From Candidatus Woesearchaeota archaeon (GTDB lineage Archaea > Nanobdellota > Nanobdellia > Woesearchaeales > GW2011-AR4): DNA of 5,114 nt. Positions within the stretch are counted from its first letter, which is position 1. The number at the start of each line of letters is the position of its first letter. Positions 1 to 5,114 of this stretch are shown here, piece after piece. Location of the stretch: NCBI GenBank assembly GCA_013330825.1, contig DUHN01000013.1, positions 8,771-13,884 on the forward strand, written 5' to 3'. The notes under the pieces are model-generated. The model did not search any database, was not told the origin of the DNA, and saw only the letters and a list, made by a program, of their open reading frames with translations. The translations under genes and the position numbers were made by a program.

Positions 1-4
1 ATGG

Positions 5-1876
5 CTATAATGGCTGTTCCTTGGGCTGCTCCCCGAAGGGCGCGAACTCCCTGCCCCCGCCCTGGTAGAACTTGGTGAAGAACTCCACGTAATGGAGCCT
101 CACCGCGTGCAGGAACGGCGAGAGGATGCCCAGCGCCAGGTTGAAGCCGTGCCCGATGATGATGAGCGGGATGCCCAGCAGCACGAACCACACGGCACCC
201 TTGGCGAACAGCACGCCCGTGAACTGGTTGACCAGAAGCGCGAGGAACACCGACGCGAGGCCCACGGCCATGATGCGGACATAGGAGACGATGTGGCTGA
301 TGAGCGAGGGAATCTCGATGATGCCGATGAACCCCTCCCCCTTATAGACGAGCGTGAGCGCGGCCGCCGTGACCAGGCCCGCAAGGGCCTTCCATCCTGC
401 CGACGGGAAGACGGCAACGGCCACATACCACAGCGCGGCGGCCGCCTCGACCAGCATCCAGCTGATCTTGTGCGTCAGGGCAGCCATGAAGCCGTGGCTT
501 TTCCATTCGTTGTAGGCACCGAGCGCGTAGCCGAAGTTCACGTGCACGACGCCGATGATGAGGGTGATGACCATCAACGTGCCGACTTCGTGGGCCCTGT
601 TCAGGACATGCCACAACTCGTGCCCCGCCACCTGCTCGAGGCCGAACAGCTCCCCGAAAAAAAAGCCGAAGACAATCGTCGAGATGGAGCCGGTGATGAG
701 CACGGTGAAGAAGGGGGCGAACGAAGGGAACTTCCTTTTCATGGCCATGAACAGGAATAGGGTGATGACGCCGTAGCCGATGTCGCCGAGCATCATGCCG
801 AAGAAGATGGGAAGGGTGAGGGCCATCAGCGCCGTCGGATCAACCTCGCCGTACTTCGGCCAGGAGAACAGCCTGACGAGGGATTCGAAGGAATCGACGG
901 GAGCGGGATTGCTGAGCTTGACCGGGACGTCCTCGCCGTGCCCCGGCTCCTCCACCTCGATGTGGATCTTGCCATGGGCTGCCCTGGTTATGGCTTTTAC
1001 TGCTTCGTCCACTTTCGCTGCGGGCACCCATCCGGTCACGAGGAACAGTTCCCTGGTGGTGCCGAAACGCAGGGGAGCCTCTGCCTTGAGCAGCTCCTCC
1101 TTGAGCAGCGCTTCGGCGGAGAGCAGGAATGCCTTGTGCTTCTTCGCGAACCCCTCCAGCTCCTTCGCGATGTGCGACTGCTTCTTCCCGAGCTTCGCGA
1201 TCTCCGATGAGATGCCTGCCTCAATGGACGCCGATGGGCCCTCATATCCCTCCAGCTCCCTGATGTCCAGCGGCACAAAGCCGTGCCCGGAGAGGAACTC
1301 TCCCGTCTCTGCCGCCCGTTCCGCCCTCACGAAGAAGGAGATGAACCGGCCATTCTCTGCGGGGGCGCTTTCATAGGAGAAGGATCCGCCGGGGACACGG
1401 CCCTTCACGGCTTCCTCTTCCGGTTGGGGGATGGTGCCGCAGAACCCCTTCAGCGATTTCAATGAGAAGAATGCCTGGACAGGAGCGCTGCTTTTCAATT
1501 GGGACGCCTTCGCCTTTTTCGATGACAACGCGCTGAGCCTGGCCTCCACCGCGCGCTTCTGCTCCACCAGGGCGTTGATTTCCGCTGCCAGCGCCTTTGT
1601 CCGCGCGCTTATGCCGGAGAAGGAGGATTTTTCCATGCTCTCCTCTTTCTCTCCTTTCTCCCCGATGGCGAGATGCGAGATGAGCGAGCGGACGCGCACT
1701 AGCGCTTCAGAGAGCGACGAGGCGTTCTCCAGCGGGGAGCCGATGTCGAAGGAGGCGTCCTTGGTGTGGTCCCTGATGTGGCATGCCTTGAGATGGTAGA
1801 GGGCCTCGATGACCTTCCTGAGGACCGCTTTGGGGCCGACGATGCCCAGCTTCCGCATCTCATCAGAAGACATCAT
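5..1876 (-). CDS. atpI: A/V-type ATP synthase subunit I (membrane stator, 'a' subunit)
   Basis: This 623-residue protein matches the usual archaeal subunit I (ahaI/ntpI) in length and architecture. It is the stator subunit that forms the ion half-channels beside the c-ring and holds the peripheral stalks. Residues 1-345 are soluble and charged, with coiled-coil stretches near 90-125 and 220-265. Residues 349-590 hold about seven or eight hydrophobic segments. Family motifs seen are FFGMMLGDIGYG (358-369), SYVRIMAVGLAS (531-542) and GHGFNLALGILSPFLHAVRLHYVEFF (575-600, key R593). Arg534 and Arg593 correspond by motif to the functionally important arginines of the yeast Vph1 a subunit (R735, R799), an assignment made from memory. 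The ATG at 1876 overlaps the ahaH stop as ATGA, so translation is probably coupled. A second ATG lies at 1873, and homologues often begin near M7 (MRKLGIVGPK). No clear Shine-Dalgarno site precedes it. Whether H+ or Na+ is pumped cannot be read from this subunit. Confidence 0.96.
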   Translation of the reverse strand: MMSSDEMRKLGIVGPKAVLRKVIEALYHLKACHIRDHTKDASFDIGSPLENASSLSEALVRVRSLISHLAIGEKGEKEESMEKSSFSGISARTKALAAEINALVEQKRAVEARLSALSSKKAKASQLKSSAPVQAFFSLKSLKGFCGTIPQPEEEAVKGRVPGGSFSYESAPAENGRFISFFVRAERAAETGEFLSGHGFVPLDIRELEGYEGPSASIEAGISSEIAKLGKKQSHIAKELEGFAKKHKAFLLSAEALLKEELLKAEAPLRFGTTRELFLVTGWVPAAKVDEAVKAITRAAHGKIHIEVEEPGHGEDVPVKLSNPAPVDSFESLVRLFSWPKYGEVDPTALMALTLPIFFGMMLGDIGYGVITLFLFMAMKRKFPSFAPFFTVLITGSISTIVFGFFFGELFGLEQVAGHELWHVLNRAHEVGTLMVITLIIGVVHVNFGYALGAYNEWKSHGFMAALTHKISWMLVEAAAALWYVAVAVFPSAGWKALAGLVTAAALTLVYKGEGFIGIIEIPSLISHIVSYVRIMAVGLASVFLALLVNQFTGVLFAKGAVWFVLLGIPLIIIGHGFNLALGILSPFLHAVRLHYVEFFTKFYQGGGREFAPFGEQPKEQPL

Positions 1877-2193
1877 TGCGCTGCCCGGTCGAGCTTCCCG
1901 AGAAGAAGGGAAACCGCCTGCTGGGTTCTCTTTTCAGCGGATTTCCGGAGCTTGTCGAGGTCCGCCCGGCAGCCTTTCCGCATCTCCTCGGCCTCCTTCC
2001 TCGCCGCCTCCGCCGCTGCCTCCATCTCCTGCTTCTGCAACTCCTTCAGGCCCTCGCCTTCCCTCCGGAGGAGGTCTTCCGCGCCTTTCCTCGCCTTCTC
2101 GACGATGAATTCCACCTCCCGCGCGGCGTTCTGGCGGATCTGCTCCGCCTTCTTCTCCACGTTCAGGAGGTTGGTCAGCGCTTCGGTTTCCAT
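1873..2193 (-). CDS. ahaH: A-type ATP synthase subunit H (peripheral stalk)
   Basis: This 106-residue protein is almost entirely helical and charged, rich in Glu, Lys, Arg and Ala. It has no hydrophobic membrane segment and no internal Pro or Gly cluster. It begins METEALTNLLNVEKKAEQI, continues as a long coiled coil to about residue 90, and ends in the short amphipathic stretch QQAVSLLLGKL. Length, composition and position directly before subunit I match archaeal AhaH. In the family, this subunit pairs with subunit E to form the peripheral stalk linking the catalytic head to subunit I. Coiled-coil composition alone would be weak evidence, and the operon context carries much of the call. The ATG at 2193 has no evident Shine-Dalgarno site, which suits a leaderless or short-leader operon start. 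The stop codon overlaps the next start by 4 nt. Confidence 0.88.
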   Translation of the reverse strand: METEALTNLLNVEKKAEQIRQNAAREVEFIVEKARKGAEDLLRREGEGLKELQKQEMEAAAEAARKEAEEMRKGCRADLDKLRKSAEKRTQQAVSLLLGKLDRAAQ

Positions 2194-2212
2194 ATGGCTG
2201 GAAGGAAAAGAT

Positions 2213-2225
2213 GCCTTAATAAGGC
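2213..2225 (-). promoter_or_regulatory. Perfect 13-bp palindrome, possible TATA region or operator of the ATP synthase operon
   Basis: On the minus strand the sequence reads GCCTTATTAAGGC, with two perfect 6-bp arms around one central base. Its centre at 2219 is 26 nt upstream of the A of the ahaH ATG. That is where a TATA element would sit if transcription began at the start codon (leaderless mRNA). The core TTATTAA is TATA-like, but no purine-rich BRE precedes it. It may instead be an operator. Confidence 0.4.
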
Positions 2226-2254
2226 GATGTAAGGAGTGTATGGGAAGTATTTGG

Positions 2255-2266
2255 TTTTAATATTTT
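2255..2266 (-). promoter_or_regulatory. Alternative TATA-like element for ahaH
   Basis: The minus strand reads AAAATATTAAAA, preceded by GGC. This A/T-rich core is an archaeal TATA candidate that would place the transcription start near 2234 and give a leader of about 40 nt. It competes with the palindrome at 2213-2225, and sequence alone does not decide between them. Confidence 0.35.
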
Positions 2267-2312
2267 GCCTTTTACGCGTTTTTCCGCCCCTCCACACACC
2301 CAAAAGAAATGA

Positions 2313-2319
2313 TTTATAA
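2313..2319 (+). promoter_or_regulatory. TATA box of the TrmJ-like gene
   Basis: TTTATAA is preceded by the purine-rich AAAAGAAATGA, which fits a BRE-plus-TATA archaeal promoter. Using the usual spacing of about 26 nt, transcription would start near 2342. This gives a leader of about 40 nt before the ATG at 2383. Confidence 0.6.
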
Positions 2320-2382
2320 CGGAACGGCACTATTCCTGCTCCGCAACAATTGTGCGTCCGCATCGGCGCAGTTCTATGGAAC

Positions 2383-3072
2383 ATGACCACCGTCGTCCTC
2401 ATCGAGCCGGAAAAGGAAGAGAACATCGGGAGGGTGGCCAGGGTGATGAAGAACTTCGGCTTCACGAAGCTGCTCCTCATCTCCCCGAAATGCAGCCACC
2501 TCGGCACGAAGGCCATGGCGCTCGCCTCGCATGCGGACGACGTCCTGAAGAAGGCGAAGGTCGGGGGCAAGGATGCGCTGGAGGGGTTTGATTGCCTCGT
2601 CGGCACCACGGCCATCCTGGGCACTGACTCGAACGTCCTGCGGAGCCCGCTCCTTCCGCGGGAGGCCGCGCCCCTGCTCGCGAAAAAAAAGAGGAGCATC
2701 GCCCTATTGTTCGGCAGGGAAAGCTCGGGGCTGAACAACGAGGAGCTCAGGCAATGCGACCTGCTCGTGACGATCCCCACGGTCAGGAACTATTCCACCA
2801 TGAACCTCAGCCAGGCGGTGGGCATCGTGCTGTACGAGGTCTTTGTCGCTTCGGGACGGGAGCACGCGGCGAGCCACATCCGCTTTGCCCGCAGGAAAGA
2901 CAAGGACATCCTGCTCAGGCAGGTATATTCCGCTCTCGACCCCATGGACTTCCACACGCCAGGGAAGAAAGAGGCCCAGCGCAGGGTGTGGAAGCGCATC
3001 ATCGGAAAATCCTTCCTGACGAAGAAGGAGTTCATGGCGCTCATGGGGTTCTTCAAGAAGATCAGGACGTAG
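2383..3072 (+). CDS. trmJ: TrmJ-like SPOUT (SpoU family) tRNA 2'-O-methyltransferase
   Basis: This 229-residue protein carries the three SpoU motifs that build the knotted SAM-binding site. Motif 1 is EENIGRVARVMKNFGF (12-27), with N14 and the catalytic-type Arg20. Motif 2 is FGRESSGL (110-117). Motif 3 is IPTVRNYSTMNLSQAV (131-146), with S138, N141 and S143. The C-terminal tail from about residue 165 is basic and helical, with the KEAQRRVWKRIIGKSFLTKKE stretch (197-217) typical of TrmJ. Archaeal and bacterial TrmJ 2'-O-methylate tRNA nucleotide 32 using SAM. Assignment to TrmJ over other SpoU enzymes rests on this tail and the length. The ATG at 2383 is preferred because motif 1 then lies about 12 residues from the N-terminus. 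A TTG at 2350 would add 11 residues without family resemblance. The gene is probably monocistronic, with its stop 2 nt from the stop of the convergent gene. Confidence 0.92.
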   Translation: MTTVVLIEPEKEENIGRVARVMKNFGFTKLLLISPKCSHLGTKAMALASHADDVLKKAKVGGKDALEGFDCLVGTTAILGTDSNVLRSPLLPREAAPLLAKKKRSIALLFGRESSGLNNEELRQCDLLVTIPTVRNYSTMNLSQAVGIVLYEVFVASGREHAASHIRFARRKDKDILLRQVYSALDPMDFHTPGKKEAQRRVWKRIIGKSFLTKKEFMALMGFFKKIRT

Positions 3073-3074
3073 CC

Positions 3075-3389
3075 TTACGCTTTCCCGGCAACGTATTCAT
3101 TGACGCGCCCGCTGCCCTGCGGCTTGGCATTCTGGCCGAGGGCATAGTAGGTCTTCTCCGCCTCCTGGCCCCAGCTGTACTCGCCTTTTGACTTCTCCAC
3201 CCTGCTGACCACAAACTCCTGGAGGGAGACGCCTTTCTTGAGGTGGTAGTAGATGCTCCGCATCGTGATCCTGGGAAAGATGCGGATGTAGGTCTTGTAG
3301 AGATCGTAGCCGTACGCCTCCTTCATGATGGCGAGTATCTCCACCATGTTCTGCCTAATCTCTGATTTCGTCGGTCGTCCGCGCGGCAT
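3075..3389 (-). CDS. PadR-like winged-helix DNA-binding protein
   Basis: This basic 104-residue protein starts MPRGRPTKSEIRQN. A predicted helix (8-23) is followed by YGYDLYKTYIRIF (26-38), then TMRSIYYHLKKG (42-53), which has the spacing of a PadR-type recognition helix. A beta-wing-like stretch follows (54-73) and then AEKTYYALG (77-85). PadR proteins show the same GYxLYK ... S-x-YYHL order, so a DNA-binding role is well supported while the target is unknown. The N-terminal RGRP tetrapeptide resembles an AT-hook core and may contact the minor groove. It has no long C-terminal dimerisation helix or ligand domain. From memory, close relatives are frequent hypothetical proteins in DPANN archaea. 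The ATG at 3389 is supported by a TATA box about 35 nt upstream and an AGGAAG stretch 8-13 nt upstream. Its promoter region is shared with the divergent three-gene cluster, so it may regulate that cluster or itself. Confidence 0.78.
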   Translation of the reverse strand: MPRGRPTKSEIRQNMVEILAIMKEAYGYDLYKTYIRIFPRITMRSIYYHLKKGVSLQEFVVSRVEKSKGEYSWGQEAEKTYYALGQNAKPQGSGRVNEYVAGKA

Positions 3390-3418
3390 GGCTCTCTTCC
3401 TGCCCTTATCACCTGTTT

Positions 3419-3428
3419 CTTATATATC
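3419..3428 (-). promoter_or_regulatory. TATA box of the winged-helix gene
   Basis: The minus strand reads GATATATAAG, a strong archaeal TATA element. With about 26 nt spacing, transcription would begin near 3398. That is only about 9 nt before the ATG at 3389, giving a very short leader. Confidence 0.65.
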
Positions 3429-3542
3429 TTGTGTTCCATATTGAAAAATATCCTGCCAGAAACTCGTCACTGCCAAACAACAGGACAGCACAACCCTCCA
3501 CCCGCATCCAGCCATGTCACCATTTTTTAATGCTCATAAAGC

Positions 3543-3550
3543 TTTTAATA
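3543..3550 (+). promoter_or_regulatory. TATA box of the three-gene cluster
   Basis: TTTTAATA is preceded by CATAAAGC, a possible BRE. The predicted transcription start is near 3573, about 11 nt before the ATG at 3584. Positions 3429-3534 between the two divergent promoters show no gene or convincing repeat. Confidence 0.55.
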
Positions 3551-3583
3551 CACCTGTCCCTTTGCCGGACGTATGGGTGGATC

Positions 3584-4138
3584 ATGGGGTTCATGAAATT
3601 CTTGAGCAAGGGAAAGAAGCCGTCTGTCGACGAGCTTGACGTGCCCCCGCTGCCGCCCGATTCCGGCGATCTCGGCGCGATGGGAGGGGAATTTCCCGCG
3701 CCTTTCCCCGGCGATGACGCCTCTTCCGAGCTTAGCGGCTTCCCGCCGTATCCGGGCGGCCCACAGGACACGCCGGCATTCGACGATCTCGGCATCCCGG
3801 AGCTGCAGGACAAGCTGCCGCGGCCGGAGCAAAGAGTTCCCGCGTTCCTGCAGCGCTCCGCCTCCCAGCCGGCCATGCCACCGATGCAGCCCATGGCCGA
3901 GCACCATACCCACCTGAAGGCCATCTACATCCATGTCACGGACTACAAGCAGATGACGGCGGACATGGCACAGATCCGTTCCGACCTGCGCAGGGCCAGC
4001 CTGGGGCTCACGGAGATGCTGCACTCCTCCGTCGACCGGGAGAAGGACTACAACAGGTACCGCAACGCGCTCATGGACATGCAAAAAAAGCTCGTCTTCG
4101 TGGACAAGACGCTCTTCAGGAAAGGGGAAACACAATGA
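3584..4138 (+). CDS. Uncharacterised protein: Pro-rich linker plus strand/coiled-coil domain (cluster gene 1)
   Basis: I do not recognise a named family. The 184-residue protein has three parts. A short basic, partly hydrophobic N-terminus, MGFMKFLSKGKK (1-12), may touch a membrane or an acidic partner. A region rich in Pro, Gly and Asp (about 15-107) is probably disordered. The C-terminal domain has a strand, AIYIHV (113-118), followed by YKQM and a helical coiled coil to about residue 176. This domain aligns without gaps to the next gene's product. ATG 3584 is chosen because the putative TATA box predicts transcription from about 3573, which excludes the longer open frame beginning at 3431. 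GGTGG at 3576-3580 lies only 3 nt before this ATG, so the in-frame ATG at 3593 (12-nt spacer) is a real alternative. The stop overlaps the next start as ATGA. There is no signal peptide or catalytic motif. Confidence 0.8.
   Translation: MGFMKFLSKGKKPSVDELDVPPLPPDSGDLGAMGGEFPAPFPGDDASSELSGFPPYPGGPQDTPAFDDLGIPELQDKLPRPEQRVPAFLQRSASQPAMPPMQPMAEHHTHLKAIYIHVTDYKQMTADMAQIRSDLRRASLGLTEMLHSSVDREKDYNRYRNALMDMQKKLVFVDKTLFRKGETQ
4122..4127 (+). promoter_or_regulatory. Ribosome binding site for cluster gene 2
   Basis: AAGGGG lies 7 nt upstream of the ATG at 4135, inside the end of the preceding gene. It supports that start and independent ribosome entry in addition to coupling through the ATGA overlap. 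Confidence 0.45.
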
Positions 4139-4368
4139 ACGGCAACGAAAAACCAGTTTTTGTCAAGATAGACGAATACAAGCAGGTGCTCGACACGCTC
4201 GGGCTGATCAGGAAGAACGTGGCGGAGGCCAAGAAAGTCTTTTCCGAGCTCGCCGCCATCAAGGACCAGGAGGATGCGGAGCTGCAGACCTGGGGCACGA
4301 ACCTCGACGAGATCGAGGCGAAGCTGGGCGAGATAGACAAGATGATGGTGGATCCCGGCAGATGGTGA
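4135..4368 (+). CDS. Uncharacterised small strand/coiled-coil protein (cluster gene 2)
   Basis: This 77-residue acidic protein consists of a predicted strand, PVFVKI (7-12), the motif DEYKQVL (13-19) and a two-helix coiled coil to about residue 70. It ends in DPGRW. It is essentially the C-terminal domain of cluster gene 1 without the basic and Pro-rich parts. Ungapped alignment over 64 residues gives 13 identities, including YKQ, IR, KL and DK, plus many conservative pairs. The two genes therefore look like diverged tandem duplicates whose products could pair. No enzyme motif, membrane segment or metal site is visible. ATG 4135 overlaps the previous stop by 4 nt and has an upstream AAGGGG. 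The next gene overlaps its end. From memory, similar short proteins occur in DPANN genomes, with no function that I know. Confidence 0.82.
   Translation: MNGNEKPVFVKIDEYKQVLDTLGLIRKNVAEAKKVFSELAAIKDQEDAELQTWGTNLDEIEAKLGEIDKMMVDPGRW
4347..4354 (+). promoter_or_regulatory. Possible ribosome binding site for cluster gene 3
   Basis: GGTGGATC resembles the archaeal anti-16S consensus GGAGGTGATC. Its GGTGG core is 10 nt before the ATG at 4362. The identical 8-mer occurs at 3576-3583, just before cluster gene 1. Two copies of an 8-mer could be chance. Confidence 0.35.
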
Positions 4369-4793
4369 AAGCCGTGAAGGGCCGCGCCATGAAAGGACGG
4401 AAGGCAGTCTTCTTCGTTGAACTGCAGGACTCCCTCGCGCTGAGGCGCAATGCGCTGCAGTGCCTGCGCAGCATTCTCGACACCCTCCAGAAATACCATG
4501 ATTTCCAGCGCAAGAAGGAGCAGAAGACGCAGAAGGTCGCTGAGCTGCGCTCCATCATCAACAGGGCGAACGCGCTTCTCCTCACCCTGAAATCGACCCT
4601 GCCCCACATCGAGTTCAAGGAGCCTAGGAAGCCGAAGCAGCCCAGGCAGGAGAAGGCGGAGCAGGCGGACAATGCCGGACAGCAGGTGCCGGAGATGGAG
4701 GCGGATGCTTCTCCGCGCCGGCACCGCTCAGAGCTCGACGCCCTTGAGGCCGAGCTGGCCGCCATCGAGAGGAAGCTCAACAAGCTGGTGTGA
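4362..4793 (+). CDS. Uncharacterised coiled-coil protein (cluster gene 3)
   Basis: This 143-residue protein has a basic N-terminus (1-14), a predicted strand AVFFVEL (15-21), and a long helical region rich in Leu, Lys and Arg (22-80). A charged Lys/Pro/Glu/Gln linker (82-120) follows, then a C-terminal heptad-like helix, SELDALEAELAAIERKLNKL (123-142). The strand followed by paired helices repeats the plan of the two upstream proteins, though residue identity is too low to claim homology. I know of no function. No signal peptide, membrane segment or catalytic motif is visible. Start choice is open: ATG 4362 (7-nt overlap, RBS-like GGTGG upstream), GTG 4365 (GTGA overlap of 4 nt) or ATG 4389 (starting MKGRKAVFF, nearer the conserved-looking part). 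Its TGA is directly followed by the stop of the convergent SET gene. Confidence 0.78.
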   Translation: MVKAVKGRAMKGRKAVFFVELQDSLALRRNALQCLRSILDTLQKYHDFQRKKEQKTQKVAELRSIINRANALLLTLKSTLPHIEFKEPRKPKQPRQEKAEQADNAGQQVPEMEADASPRRHRSELDALEAELAAIERKLNKLV

Positions 4794-5114
4794 TCACTCT
4801 TCGAGATTTTTCAGCTCTTCCCCGAACTCCCTCCTGAACCAGTCGTCAAGATACGGCGCCAGCTTCCGCTGCTCTTTCTTCGACAGGCGGAAGAACGGGG
4901 CAATCATGAAGCCCTTGCATCCCCTGGAGCCGCAGTGGCATTTCATCCTGAAGCTTTCGAGCACATTCAGCGCGTAGTGGAAGCAGAGCTCCTCCCCCTG
5001 CCTGATGCCGCGCATGGCGCGGATGGTCATGCCCTTCTCGTACACGTTCGGCGAGCAGGAATGGTTGATGTACTTGTCCGGATACCCTGCCACCATATAC
5101 CGGTCTTTCCCGAG
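4794..5114 (-). CDS. SET-domain protein methyltransferase, C-terminal part (5' end outside window)
   Basis: The frame is open to the right edge, so the Met at 5096 is internal and 106 C-terminal residues are visible. Numbered from the edge, they contain NHSCSPN (17-23), the SET motif that forms the SAM pocket and pseudoknot. GEELCFHYA (40-48) follows, with Tyr47 in the catalytic tyrosine position. A post-SET motif of C59-x-C61-x4-C66 comes next. In SET enzymes such cysteines bind zinc together with the Cys of NHSC (Cys20 here). The usual FDY is FHY here. A charged tail (70-106) contains LAPYLDDWFRREFG. SET enzymes methylate lysines in proteins; the substrate here is unknown. The N-terminal half of the SET domain, including the first SAM motif, lies outside the window. 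SET proteins are common in eukaryotes and sporadic in archaea, so lateral transfer is possible but not shown. Confidence 0.9.
   Translation of the reverse strand, partial: LGKDRYMVAGYPDKYINHSCSPNVYEKGMTIRAMRGIRQGEELCFHYALNVLESFRMKCHCGSRGCKGFMIAPFFRLSKKEQRKLAPYLDDWFRREFGEELKNLEE

Noticed and set aside
657..664. Run of eight A (also 2683-2690 and 4083-4089) as slippage or termination sites
   Set aside because: All three lie in intact frames encoding sensible residues (FFF or Lys codons). No alternate frame product or hairpin accompanies them.
92..1376. Long plus-strand open frames (92-760 and 780-1376) opposite the subunit I gene
   Set aside because: They lie antisense to a confidently identified gene, have Arg/Glu/His- or Ser-rich low-complexity translations, and show no motif or start signal. 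High GC content explains their openness.
2350..2382. TTG start adding 11 residues to the TrmJ-like protein
   Set aside because: The extension resembles no family N-terminus, and it would start only about 8 nt after the predicted transcription start. ATG 2383 gives the expected distance to motif 1.
2175..2780. Minus-strand frame of 201 codons across the promoter region and the TrmJ-like gene
   Set aside because: It is antisense to the SpoU motifs, runs through the divergent promoters and has a Ser/Phe-rich translation with no family resemblance.
3438..3451. ATATT-GAAA-AATAT inverted repeat, possible hairpin
   Set aside because: Five A/T pairs form a very weak stem, there is no T-tract terminator context, and such repeats are expected by chance in A/T-rich DNA.
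3431..3583. Upstream 51-codon extension of cluster gene 1
   Set aside because: It crosses the TATA candidate at 3543-3550 and reads through A/T-richer intergenic DNA with composition unlike the gene.

Overview
The window is GC-rich, densely packed and almost certainly archaeal. It carries subunits H and I of an archaeal-type (A/V-type) ATP synthase in the usual H-then-I order. It also has a TrmJ-like SPOUT tRNA methyltransferase with an archaeal TATA-type promoter, a small PadR-like winged-helix protein, and three short overlapping genes for coiled-coil proteins of unknown function. It ends in the C-terminal part of a SET-domain methyltransferase. From memory, the winged-helix protein and the coiled-coil trio resemble conserved hypothetical proteins of DPANN-type archaea. 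That placement is an inference, not a demonstrated assignment.

Layout. Positions 5-2193 (minus strand) hold ahaH followed by the subunit I gene, coupled by an ATGA overlap. This is the start of an ATP synthase operon that should continue beyond the left edge. Positions 2194-2382 form a divergent promoter region. Positions 2383-3072 (plus) encode the TrmJ-like methyltransferase. It meets the winged-helix gene at 3075-3389 (minus) tail to tail, with a 2-nt gap. Positions 3390-3583 are a second divergent promoter region. Positions 3584-4793 (plus) are the three-gene cluster with 4-nt and 4- or 7-nt overlaps. Positions 4794-5114 (minus) are the 3' part of the SET gene, whose stop codon abuts the last stop of the cluster inside the palindrome TGATCA.

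How the genes relate. Subunits H and I form the peripheral stalk and the membrane-embedded stator of the same rotary enzyme. The TrmJ-like enzyme is a separate housekeeping transcript. The coiled-coil trio is the least understood part. Its first two proteins align without gaps over about 64 residues, and the third shows a similar strand-then-coiled-coil layout. They may therefore form one complex. The divergent winged-helix gene shares their intergenic region and is a candidate regulator. No RNA gene, CRISPR array, insertion sequence or attachment site was seen.
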